Source of the DNA: an uncultured Lachnospiraceae bacterium
GTDB lineage: Bacteria; Bacillota; Clostridia; Lachnospirales; Lachnospiraceae
Direction of reading: 5' to 3'
Length of the DNA stretch: 32,986 nucleotides
Assembly: GCA_910585625.1 (NCBI GenBank)
Contig: CAJUFQ010000036.1
Coordinates: forward strand, 1 to 32,986
The notes beneath the pieces were generated by a model. That model saw nothing but the letters and a program-made list of their open reading frames with translations, was not told where the DNA came from and did no database searches. The translations under genes and the position numbers were made by a program. This document shows, piece after piece, positions 9,437 to 17,093 of the stretch. How positions within the stretch are numbered: the first letter of the stretch is position 1; each line of letters begins with the position of its first letter.

Positions 9437-9683
9437 AGTAGGTGAGCAGGAAGAGATTCTGACGGTGAACCAACTGGAATTATATAGAACAAACCTGACC
9501 ATAAGGGTATCCTGAAAGGAACGGTGCGGAACATAAAGACGACAATAAATGACATTTTGCATGTTTGGCAGGATTCTGCCAGTAATGAGATATGTTTTGC
9601 TGCTCCTATACCTTGTGGTATGGGAGTTTTTTCTTTTATTTTCTTATAGAAGAGAAACATATGCCTGACAGACAGGAGGAATT
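9437..9683 (+). promoter_or_regulatory. Structured leader upstream of hydE, attenuator or small RNA
   Basis: About 245 bases without a gene precede hydE. The leader has a perfect 6-bp hairpin at 9566-9581 (TGGCAG/CTGCCA, loop GATT) and then a strong terminator at 9603-9632. Leader segments GGTAT (9506-9510) and AGGA (9517-9520) are complementary to ATACC and TCCT of the terminator's 5' arm, so an antiterminator form is possible. I compared it by eye with common riboswitch cores (TPP, SAM-I, FMN, cobalamin, T-box, c-di-GMP, guanidine and others) and recognise none. Confidence 0.45.
9603..9632 (+). terminator. Terminator within the hydE leader
   Basis: CTCCTATACC (9603-9612) pairs with GGTATGGGAG (9617-9626), one T-G wobble and a TTGT loop, followed by six T and further T-rich sequence. 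It sits 51 bases before hydE and far (about 245 bases) from the upstream pseudogene's stop, and no clear promoter follows it. Confidence 0.85.
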
Positions 9684-10751
9684 ATGGAACAGCCAAAACA
9701 GTTAATTGATAAGTTGGAAGAAACATCACGTCTTACGAAGGAAGAGTGGATATTTCTGATTGAGAACCGCGGAACGGACACGGCGGATTATCTGTTTGCC
9801 AAAGCGCGCAAGTGGCAGCATCATTATTATGGAAAGCAGATTTATACGAGAGGGCTGATTGAATTTACCAACTACTGTAAAAACGACTGCTACTACTGCG
9901 GCATTCGCAGGAGCAACCGGAACGCGGAACGATACCGCCTGAACAGGGAGCAAATATTAGAATGCTGCCAGATTGGGTATGGGCTGGGGTTTCGGACGTT
10001 CGTGCTGCAGGGCGGTGAGGACGGATGGTTTACACAGGAAAGGCTGGAGGGAATTGTTTCTGATATCAGGAATGGCTACCCGGACTGTGCGATTACGCTT
10101 TCCTTAGGAGAACGCCCGAAAGAGAGTTATCAGAGGTTATTTGAGGCTGGGGCCGACCGCTATCTGCTGAGACATGAGACGGCAGATGAGGTGCATTACA
10201 AAAGCCTGCATCCTTTGGAATTATCTGCGGCGCATCGGAAGCAATGCCTTTGGGATTTAAAGGAAATCGGATACCAGACAGGCACAGGCTTTATGGTAGG
10301 AAGCCCTGGGCAGACGTCAGCGCATCTGGCGGAAGATTTTATCTTTATCCGGGAGTTGGAGCCTCATATGGTGGGTATCGGGCCTTTTGTCCCGCACCAT
10401 GACACGCCTTTTGCCGCGGAGGCAGGTGGGACGCTGGAATTAACGCTGTTTCTGATTGGGCTGTTGCGCGTGATGCTGCCCAAATTGCTGCTGCCTGCCA
10501 CGACTGCCTTGGGAACGATAGACCCTGAGGGCAGGGAGAAAGGCATACTGGCAGGAGCGAACGTAGTAATGCCGAATTTGTCCCCTACATCCGTGCGGCG
10601 CAAATATGAGCTTTATGACAATAAAATCTGTACCGGGGATGAAGCTGCGGAATGCCGTGCCTGCCTGAGCCGCAGGATAGAAAGCATAGGATATGAACTT
10701 ACAGTCAGCCGGGGAGATTATGGCCTGACGGCTGATGCTGGAGAAATATAG
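9684..10751 (+). CDS. hydE: [FeFe]-hydrogenase H-cluster maturase HydE (radical SAM)
   Basis: A 355-residue radical SAM enzyme of the BioB/HydE group that helps build the diiron subcluster of the [FeFe]-hydrogenase active site in the cytosol. The radical SAM cluster motif is C65-x3-C69-x2-C72, in the HydE-typical context IEFTNYCKNDCYYCGIRRSN. LQGGED follows as the SAM-binding glycine motif. Near the C-terminus C316-x7-C324-x2-C327 matches the second, non-essential Fe-S site known in some HydE proteins. The ATG at 9684 has AGGAGG at 9674-9679. hydG follows after 31 bases, so the two are probably cotranscribed. The adjacent hydG makes a BioB or PylB reading unlikely. Confidence 0.93.
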   Translation: MEQPKQLIDKLEETSRLTKEEWIFLIENRGTDTADYLFAKARKWQHHYYGKQIYTRGLIEFTNYCKNDCYYCGIRRSNRNAERYRLNREQILECCQIGYGLGFRTFVLQGGEDGWFTQERLEGIVSDIRNGYPDCAITLSLGERPKESYQRLFEAGADRYLLRHETADEVHYKSLHPLELSAAHRKQCLWDLKEIGYQTGTGFMVGSPGQTSAHLAEDFIFIRELEPHMVGIGPFVPHHDTPFAAEAGGTLELTLFLIGLLRVMLPKLLLPATTALGTIDPEGREKGILAGANVVMPNLSPTSVRRKYELYDNKICTGDEAAECRACLSRRIESIGYELTVSRGDYGLTADAGEI

Positions 10752-10782
10752 AATCATAATAAAAACAGGAGGTTGAGAGCAA

Positions 10783-12201
10783 ATGTATAATGTGATGTCA
10801 CCGAAAGCAGAGGAGTTTATCAGCCATGAGGAGATACTGGAATCCTTGGCGTATGCGGAGGAAAACAAGAATAACCGCGAGCTGATAGATAGGATTTTGG
10901 CAAAGGCACGCGAGAGGAAGGGGCTTTCCCACCGTGAGGCCGCTGTGTTGCTGGACTGTGAGCTTGAGGATAAAAATCAGGAGATTTATGCCCTTGCGGA
11001 GCAAATTAAGAAAGATTTCTATGGGAACCGTATCGTAATGTTTGCCCCATTGTATCTCTCAAATTATTGTGTGAACGGCTGCGAGTATTGTCCATACCAT
11101 GCTAAGAATAAGCATATTGCCAGAAAGAAACTGACACAGGAAGAAATCGTCAAAGAGGTCACGGCATTGCAGGACATGGGACATAAGCGTCTGGCATTGG
11201 AGGCTGGCGAAGATCCGGTGAACAACCCGATTGAATATATCCTGGAATGTATTAAGACGATTTATGGCATCAAACATAAAAATGGGGCTATCCGCCGGGT
11301 CAATGTCAATATTGCGGCAACGACGGTGGAAAATTACCGCAAGCTAAAAGATGCAGGCATCGGCACTTATATCTTGTTCCAGGAGACTTATCATAAGGAG
11401 TCTTATGAGAAACTCCATCCTACCGGCCCCAAGCATGATTATGCATACCATACAGAGGCAATGGATCGTGCGATGGACGGCGGTATCGATGATGTAGGGC
11501 TGGGTGTTCTATATGGGTTGAACAATTACCGGTATGATTTTACGGGAATCCTTATGCATGCCGAGCATTTAGAGGCATTTAAAGGGGTCGGCCCGCATAC
11601 CATCAGCGTTCCGCGCTTGCGCCGGGCAGATGATATTGACCCGGATGCTTTTGATGATGGGATTTCAGATGAGACATTTGCCAAGATTGTGGCATGCATC
11701 CGTATCGCCGTGCCGTATACGGGGATGATTGTCTCCACCAGGGAGAGCCAGGCATGTAGGGAGAAAGTCCTCCACCTGGGGATTTCCCAGATCAGCGGTG
11801 CGTCCAGGACCAGCGTTGGCGGCTATGCCGAGCCAGAGCCGGAGGAAGAGAATTCCGCGCAATTTGATGTCAGCGATAACCGTACTTTGGATGAGGTGGT
11901 AAGATGGCTGATGGAGATGGGGTACGTGCCTAGTTTCTGCACGGCTTGTTACCGGGAGGGCAGGACGGGAGACCGTTTCATGTCCTTGTTAAAGAGCGGA
12001 CAGATTGTGAACTGCTGCCATCCAAACGCGCTGATGACGTTAAAGGAGTATCTGGAGGATTATGCTTCAGAAGAGACCCGCAAAATCGGCGACGCGCTCA
12101 TAGAAAAAGAGATGGATGTCATCACAAACCCAAAGGTTAAAGACAAGGTTAAGGAATATCTTGCAAATATCCATGGCGGAGAGCGAGATTTCCGCTTTTA
12201 A
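10783..12201 (+). CDS. hydG: [FeFe]-hydrogenase H-cluster maturase HydG (tyrosine lyase)
   Basis: A 472-residue radical SAM tyrosine lyase that cleaves tyrosine to p-cresol and dehydroglycine, giving the CO and CN ligands of the H-cluster as an Fe(CO)2(CN) synthon. The N-terminal cluster is C96-x3-C100-x2-C103 (NYCVNGCEYCPYH). The C-terminal auxiliary cluster is C386-x2-C389-x22-C412, the motif that separates HydG from the thiamine enzyme ThiH. Length and cysteine spacing match clostridial HydG. AGGAGG at 10767-10772 precedes the ATG at 10783. It is downstream of hydE and followed by a terminator. hydF, the scaffold GTPase, and the hydrogenase itself are not in the window and must lie elsewhere if the pathway works. 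Confidence 0.95.
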   Translation: MYNVMSPKAEEFISHEEILESLAYAEENKNNRELIDRILAKARERKGLSHREAAVLLDCELEDKNQEIYALAEQIKKDFYGNRIVMFAPLYLSNYCVNGCEYCPYHAKNKHIARKKLTQEEIVKEVTALQDMGHKRLALEAGEDPVNNPIEYILECIKTIYGIKHKNGAIRRVNVNIAATTVENYRKLKDAGIGTYILFQETYHKESYEKLHPTGPKHDYAYHTEAMDRAMDGGIDDVGLGVLYGLNNYRYDFTGILMHAEHLEAFKGVGPHTISVPRLRRADDIDPDAFDDGISDETFAKIVACIRIAVPYTGMIVSTRESQACREKVLHLGISQISGASRTSVGGYAEPEPEEENSAQFDVSDNRTLDEVVRWLMEMGYVPSFCTACYREGRTGDRFMSLLKSGQIVNCCHPNALMTLKEYLEDYASEETRKIGDALIEKEMDVITNPKVKDKVKEYLANIHGGERDFRF

Positions 12202-12214
12202 TCATAAAGTTGTT

Positions 12215-12241
12215 TCCCCCGCAAGAATGCGGGGGATTTTT
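12215..12241 (+). terminator. Terminator of hydEG
   Basis: A perfect 9-bp stem, TCCCCCGCA (12215-12223) with TGCGGGGGA (12228-12236), has an AGAA loop and is followed by TTTTTC, 13 bases after the hydG stop. Confidence 0.93.
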
Positions 12242-12242
12242 C

Positions 12243-12271
12243 TTGATATGTCACTGGGCTTTGGATATAAT
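12243..12271 (+). promoter_or_regulatory. Sigma-A promoter of the coiled-coil protein gene
   Basis: TTGATA (12243-12248), 17 bases, then a perfect TATAAT (12266-12271). It starts at the end of the hydEG terminator's T tract, so one transcript ends where the next begins. The expected start is near 12278, leaving a leader of about 28 bases with an AGAGGA site at 12293-12298. Confidence 0.75.
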
Positions 12272-12305
12272 AGAAACAATAGAGAAAAAATCAGAGGAAA
12301 AAACC

Positions 12306-13424
12306 ATGAGCCTACAGGACAAGATGGAACAAATTTTAAAAAACATACACCTTCTTTTCTCTGCCAGTAAGCCGTATGACGAGGCCGGAGAATGGATTAT
12401 CGTAGAGAAAGGGAAAGTCTTTGAGCAGCTGGAGCAGCTGAACTTGGCTGTTTATGAGATGATGGATACGTATGAGATGACGAACCAGAAGCATCAGCTT
12501 GCACAGCGTCGATGTGAGAAACGAGGAGAAGAGCTCATTCAGAAGGCGAGCCGTCATGCGGACGATATCTATGCTGCCTCCATCATGTATACAGACGATG
12601 CCATTAACCGGATTTGCCATATCATGGAGGATGCCAATGATTCTGTGCGCAAGATTTTCTGCAATCTCAATAATGAGATGGATCGGGAGCGGGAGCGGGT
12701 ACGCCATAACCAACTAGAACTTACCAGCCAGCTTCAGGATTTTGCGGACACTAATAAATATATCAAGCTCATTGAGGAAATAAATAAAAAGCTGGAACGG
12801 GAGAGGTTGGAAGAGGCGAAGGCCCAGAAAGAGAAGCGCATACAGAATGAAGGGAAATCTTATTCCAGCGTCCAGCCGGAGATTCGTGTGAATGAGGAGT
12901 ATTTCCAGCGGATGGAGCGGAATTATGACCTGACCCCATTGGAAGTCAACACCCGCAAAGAGGAGGAGGAAAGCCTTGCCAGGGTGACCGGCAAGGATTT
13001 TGCGGAAAGCCTGCGCCGCAGGGCGGCAAAGAGCAGGGAAGAGTCAAAGCAATCACTGGAAATTGAGGATATGTCCAATACAATAAGCATCCCAACCGTG
13101 CCGCGGACAGAAACATATGAGGAGATAGCGTCAGAAGAAGGATTCGCAGATACCATGCGGCCGGGAACAGATGAAGAGACATCGCCAGATAGTGTTGAGG
13201 ATATCCTGCAGTCGGAGGAATTTGTAGCCGCGCTGCAGCGGGAAGCCTTAATGGATGATGGGCTGCTGCCCAGGGAGGAAGAGGCGAATCCCATTGCAGA
13301 GGCAGAAATCCGGGTAGACCTGGACGCTGAGTATTTTAAATGGAAAGAGGAAGCCGGCATGGAGGAAGAGGCTGCCAGTTCCAAAAAGAAGGCACGAAGA
13401 TCTCTGTTTAGCAGGAGGTCATGA
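12306..13424 (+). CDS. Coiled-coil protein of unknown function
   Basis: A 372-residue acidic, Glu- and Arg-rich protein with no signal peptide or membrane segment. The start is ATG 12306, seven bases after AGAGGA; earlier in-frame sequence lies across the promoter and terminator. Residues about 1-190 look helical and heptad-like (LEQLNLAVYEMMDTYEMTNQ, then HADDIYAASIMYTDDAINRI), recalling DivIVA-like or ATP-synthase-subunit-b-like coiled coils in annotation but without a diagnostic motif. Residues 190-350 are low-complexity with two similar blocks, RVNEEYFQRME and RVDLDAEYFKWKEE, and repeated EEFVAAL/EGFADTM-type motifs. The last residues are strongly basic (SKKKARRSLFSRRS). I do not recognise a function. 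It stands alone between a promoter and a hairpin. Confidence 0.7.
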   Translation: MSLQDKMEQILKNIHLLFSASKPYDEAGEWIIVEKGKVFEQLEQLNLAVYEMMDTYEMTNQKHQLAQRRCEKRGEELIQKASRHADDIYAASIMYTDDAINRICHIMEDANDSVRKIFCNLNNEMDRERERVRHNQLELTSQLQDFADTNKYIKLIEEINKKLERERLEEAKAQKEKRIQNEGKSYSSVQPEIRVNEEYFQRMERNYDLTPLEVNTRKEEEESLARVTGKDFAESLRRRAAKSREESKQSLEIEDMSNTISIPTVPRTETYEEIASEEGFADTMRPGTDEETSPDSVEDILQSEEFVAALQREALMDDGLLPREEEANPIAEAEIRVDLDAEYFKWKEEAGMEEEAASSKKKARRSLFSRRS

Positions 13425-13435
13425 ATTGCTGGCAG

Positions 13436-13466
13436 ACACCCGCCGCAGATAGTTTGCGGTGGGTGT
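13436..13466 (+). terminator. Probable terminator hairpin after the coiled-coil gene
   Basis: ACACCCGCCGCA (13436-13447) pairs over 12 bp, with one G-T, to TGCGGTGGGTGT (13455-13466) around a 7-base loop. The tail, TATCCGTTT, is only weakly T-rich, so termination may be incomplete. Confidence 0.6.
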
Positions 13467-13527
13467 TATCCGTTTCAGGAACGAAACAGTTGCGCTGTTA
13501 TTTAATAAATCTTAATAATTTTCCCGG

Positions 13528-13555
13528 GTGATACTTAACAATCAGCTGGTACAAT
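13528..13555 (+). promoter_or_regulatory. Candidate promoter of the two-component operon
   Basis: GTGATA (13528-13533), 16 bases, then TACAAT (13550-13555). The -10 box is good and the -35 box weak. A strong ribosome site, AAGGAGAGGTG, at 13588-13598 precedes ATG 13603. Confidence 0.4.
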
Positions 13556-13602
13556 GGCTTTAAGCAGAAATATCGGGGAACCGGCAAAAGGAGAGGTGAA
13601 CA

Positions 13603-14301
13603 ATGAGGAATATTTTAGTCTGTGATGATGACAAAGAAATTGTAGACGCTATAGAGATATATCTGCAGCAGGAGGGATACCGTATCCTGAAAGCATATGA
13701 TGGCGAACAGGCGCTTCAAGTACTGCAGGAGCAGGAAATCCATCTTTTGATTATCGACGTGATGATGCCCAAGCTGGACGGAATCCGCGCGACCCTCAAG
13801 ATACGTGAGGAAAGCAGCATTCCTATTATCATCCTTTCTGCAAAGTCTGAGGATGCAGACAAGATCCTGGGATTGAATATCGGTGCAGATGATTATGTGG
13901 CAAAGCCGTTTAATCCGTTGGAGCTGGTGGCGCGGGTCAAATCCCAGCTTAGGCGTTATACGCAGCTTGGGAATGTGGCAGGAAATAACGACCGTATTTA
14001 CCGGGTGGGCGGGTTGATTATCAATGACGACCTGAAAGAAGTGGTTGTGGACGACGAGCCTGTGAGGCTGACCCCCATTGAGTATAATATCCTGTTATTG
14101 CTGGTGAAGAACCAGGGGAAGGTATTTTCCATTAACCAGATTTATGAAAGCATCTGGAATGAGGATGCCATTGGGGCGGACAACACGGTGGCGGTACATA
14201 TTCGCCATATCCGGGAGAAGATTGAGATAAACCCCAAAGAACCGAGGTATTTAAAGGTTGTCTGGGGCGTGGGCTATAAGATTGAGAAGTCAGCAAAGTA
14301 A
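13603..14301 (+). CDS. OmpR/PhoB-family response regulator (VanR-like)
   Basis: A 232-residue DNA-binding response regulator. The N-terminal receiver domain has the acidic pocket D8-D9-D10, the phospho-acceptor D52 (IIDVMMPKLDG), the switch Ser in IILSAK and the conserved Lys in YVAKPFNPLEL. After a linker near residue 125, the C-terminal winged-helix domain (about 130-230) shows LTPIEYNILLLL and TVAVHIRHIREKIE, the usual Trans_reg_C motifs. The histidine kinase gene starts 13 bases after its stop, so they form a cognate pair. The sequence style is closest to the VanR/PhoP group of Firmicutes. Target genes cannot be read from the sequence; nothing here implies glycopeptide resistance. Confidence 0.92.
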   Translation: MRNILVCDDDKEIVDAIEIYLQQEGYRILKAYDGEQALQVLQEQEIHLLIIDVMMPKLDGIRATLKIREESSIPIIILSAKSEDADKILGLNIGADDYVAKPFNPLELVARVKSQLRRYTQLGNVAGNNDRIYRVGGLIINDDLKEVVVDDEPVRLTPIEYNILLLLVKNQGKVFSINQIYESIWNEDAIGADNTVAVHIRHIREKIEINPKEPRYLKVVWGVGYKIEKSAK

Positions 14302-14314
14302 AGGCGGTGATGAA

Positions 14315-17008
14315 TTGAAGAAATGGCGGTATTCTGCCGGGATGAAAGCAGTGGCCCTGTTGACGCATCAGTGCCTTATAACGGTTCTGGCGCTTTGCAT
14401 CATGATGTTGATTATGCTGTTTCTGAATAATATCCTGAACTTTAATGAGAGAAGTGATATTCTTTATCCAGATACTGATTATTTTGCACAGCAGTTTGAA
14501 AGCACTGCGGCGGAAATCCTTGAGTATACCGATCTGCGCAGGAAGTTTGAGACAAATGGGTCTTATGATGCGGATAAGAGGGTCGATATCTGGCAGTATT
14601 ACGATAACCAAGAAATCCAGGGAAATGCTACGGACAGGAAAAAAGAGAAAGCATTGTCGTACCGGCTGGGGGATCTGGCAGAGTGGTCGAGGGGGTATGC
14701 TACGGAACCGTTGGAATTTGTCTCGGAATGCTATCTGGATAATGGGCTGCAGCAAGGCTTAAAGATATACCGGAATGGGGAGGCAGTATTCAGCGAGGAG
14801 AAAGCCGTCGAAAGCCTGGATGACCTGGCGCCGGAACTTAGAGGCAGGATTATCGAGGAGGTTGAACATTTTTATGGCGGTTCCTACAGCGTAAATAGCG
14901 GAGAGGGATGGACAATCATGCCGGACAAGCAGACTCTGAGAGCCATTTCTGATAGTGGGGCAGAAGAGGGTAGCGGTACTGGATTGCAGAAAAGGAGCCA
15001 GGACAGGCAGGGGCAGGAGATAATTCAGAAAGTCATAGCAGGCAAGTTGTTTGAACTGGAAAAGTCGGAGCTGGAGTGGCTGTTAAACGACATGGAACTG
15101 GGGTTTGTTACAAGCTCTTTTGAAAGTGATTATGTATGCGAGGATTTCCTGCCGGCAGACGGAAAGGGAATCTGGGAAATGTTCCTGCAGGGGGACTGTT
15201 CCATAGAGTATATGCAGAATGCCTGCAGGGCGTTGGAGTTCACGCTGGACAACCTTGGTAAAGAAATCAGCCGTTACCGGAAAGGGGTGAATAAATACAG
15301 CCAAGAAGCCAGGGCAAGGAATGTTTATTATTGTGTTGTACGGGGCAAAGAGAAAAATATTTATACAAATATCAAGAACAGCACAGGCTTGGATCCGACC
15401 TCCCTTGGGGAGAAGCTTGGGAAATATATTATATACCGGGAGAGCGACGGCCATCTGGAGACAAACGTCAAGGGCATGGATGATTATTTTTATGAACGGA
15501 TTGAGCCAGCCTACATCGATAAAGGCAGCGCGCTCTATGTCGGAGTTGATACGGCGTTCCCTCATGATGACAGTTTCCGTGAGGCAAAGCTGGAATACAG
15601 CAGTCTGCATCCCTGGATTAGGATTTGTCTCTGGGGCGCGGTGGTAAGTTTTCTTGCAGAACTTATCTGCCTGATTTACCTTAGCATTGTGGCAGGGAAG
15701 CGTGATGATACAGGGGAGGTATACCTGAATTTCTTCGACAGGATTCCCACGGAGTTTTTGCTTCTGGTTTCCTCCGTGCTGATAGTTTTTTTCGTGTTCG
15801 GACTGGGAAGCATTTGGACAGGCTATGATGGAGGCGATTTTGTAGGCCTGCTGCTGCTGTCCTGCGGCATGACGTTTCTGGCTATGTCTGTCCTGCTGGT
15901 GTTTTACTTAAGCTTTATCCGCAGGATTCGCGCCGGCGTTTTTTGGCATCATAGTATTTTACGGTGGTTTGTACATGGGATTGGCCTGGCCTTTACCAAT
16001 CGCAAATCCTCAACGAAAATGCTGGTCTGGTTCGTGCTGCATCTTTTGGCGTGCCTGCTAATCCTTCCTACAATCAGCATGGCTTATGATCGAAGCGTCT
16101 TTACGGCAGGCACGGCATGTTTCGCCTTGTTGTGCGGCGTGGAGGCAGTTCTGATTATCCGCGAGGGCGTCCAGCGCAGTAAAGTAATGGAAGGAATCAG
16201 CAAAATTGCCAGCGGTGATTTAGAATATAAGGTTGAAGAAGGGGAGCTGAAAGGCGATAATAAGAAGCTTGCCCAGGCGGTTAATGCCATTGGGGAAGGG
16301 CTGCACCGTGCAGTAGACGAGAGCATGAAAAATGAGCGTCTGCAGGCGGATTTGATTACGAATGTATCTCATGACATAAAGACGCCGCTGACTTCCATCA
16401 TCAACTATGTGGATTTGCTGAAGAGAGAGGATTTGCAAAATGAACGGGCACAGAATTATATCAAGGTGCTTGACAGCAAATCCCAGAGATTAAAGCAGCT
16501 TGCAGAGGACTTGGTCGAAGCCTCAAGGATTAGTTCCGGCAACATCAATCTGGAGATGATAAGGATTAACCTGGTGGAGCTGGTACATCAGACGGAAGGG
16601 GAATTTGCGGAACGGTTTGAGGAGCGCGGGCTGACAGTAGTCTCCCATCTTCCGGCAGAGTCCGTGGTCATCCTTGCGGATGGCAGGAGAATCTGGCGCG
16701 TGCTGGAGAACCTCTACCAGAATGTGGCGAAATATGCCATGGAGCAGACCCGGGTGTATGTGGATCTCCAGACAAATGAGGATCAGGTATTGTTTTCCAT
16801 TAAAAATATTTCCAAGAACCCACTGAACATTGCGGCGGATGAGCTGACGGAGCGTTTTATCCGTGGGGATATTTCCCGAAGCACGGAAGGCAGCGGGCTT
16901 GGCCTTTCCATAGCTCAGAACCTTACTACGCTGATGGGCGGCACGTTCCAGATTTACCTGGACGGAGACTTATTTAAAGTGATGATTGGGTTTCAACGGG
17001 AGCGTTAA
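14315..17008 (+). CDS. Large membrane sensor histidine kinase (VanS-like core)
   Basis: An 897-residue sensor kinase partnered with the preceding regulator. I take TTG 14315 as start because AAGGCGGTGA (14301-14310) is one base off the ideal ribosome site and lies just before it; ATG 14342 is an alternative. A first membrane helix (about 12-37) leads to a long extracytoplasmic sensor region (about 40-430), unlike known sensor domains by eye. Five more membrane segments follow (about 434-460, 479-505, 508-534, 568-592, 596-618). Then come a HAMP-like linker (about 620-670), the phosphorylation site H686 (NVSHDIKTPLTS), the N box near 799 (ENLYQNVAKYA) and the G box near 859 (GSGLGLS). The usual DxGxG box is replaced by KNISKNPLN, which is normal in this VanS-like clostridial group. 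The ligand is unknown. Confidence 0.88.
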   Translation: MKKWRYSAGMKAVALLTHQCLITVLALCIMMLIMLFLNNILNFNERSDILYPDTDYFAQQFESTAAEILEYTDLRRKFETNGSYDADKRVDIWQYYDNQEIQGNATDRKKEKALSYRLGDLAEWSRGYATEPLEFVSECYLDNGLQQGLKIYRNGEAVFSEEKAVESLDDLAPELRGRIIEEVEHFYGGSYSVNSGEGWTIMPDKQTLRAISDSGAEEGSGTGLQKRSQDRQGQEIIQKVIAGKLFELEKSELEWLLNDMELGFVTSSFESDYVCEDFLPADGKGIWEMFLQGDCSIEYMQNACRALEFTLDNLGKEISRYRKGVNKYSQEARARNVYYCVVRGKEKNIYTNIKNSTGLDPTSLGEKLGKYIIYRESDGHLETNVKGMDDYFYERIEPAYIDKGSALYVGVDTAFPHDDSFREAKLEYSSLHPWIRICLWGAVVSFLAELICLIYLSIVAGKRDDTGEVYLNFFDRIPTEFLLLVSSVLIVFFVFGLGSIWTGYDGGDFVGLLLLSCGMTFLAMSVLLVFYLSFIRRIRAGVFWHHSILRWFVHGIGLAFTNRKSSTKMLVWFVLHLLACLLILPTISMAYDRSVFTAGTACFALLCGVEAVLIIREGVQRSKVMEGISKIASGDLEYKVEEGELKGDNKKLAQAVNAIGEGLHRAVDESMKNERLQADLITNVSHDIKTPLTSIINYVDLLKREDLQNERAQNYIKVLDSKSQRLKQLAEDLVEASRISSGNINLEMIRINLVELVHQTEGEFAERFEERGLTVVSHLPAESVVILADGRRIWRVLENLYQNVAKYAMEQTRVYVDLQTNEDQVLFSIKNISKNPLNIAADELTERFIRGDISRSTEGSGLGLSIAQNLTTLMGGTFQIYLDGDLFKVMIGFQRER

Positions 17009-17016
17009 ATTTGCCC

Positions 17017-17086
17017 TTGTATTTCCGAGACAGGCACATTATAATGAAGGGTACAAATGTTTTTTTGAATAAGCGAATATAGGAGG
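17017..17086 (+). promoter_or_regulatory. Promoter and ribosome site of the hydratase gene
   Basis: TTGTAT (17017-17022), exactly 17 bases, then a perfect TATAAT (17040-17045), followed by AGGAGG at 17081-17086 seven bases before ATG 17094. This separates the hydratase from the two-component operon; no terminator is seen between them. Confidence 0.7.
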
Positions 17087-17093
17087 CAAATAT

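Noticed and set aside
13421..13531. A 36-codon frame from an ATG just after the coiled-coil gene, near GCAGGAGG.
   Set aside because: The ribosome site is only two bases from the ATG, the frame runs through the terminator hairpin and the peptide has no familiar motif.
16780..16900. Missing DxGxG box in the histidine kinase as a sign of inactivity.
   Set aside because: The KNISK...ELTERFIRGD...GSGLGLS arrangement is usual for this VanS-like Firmicute group, so it is not degenerate.
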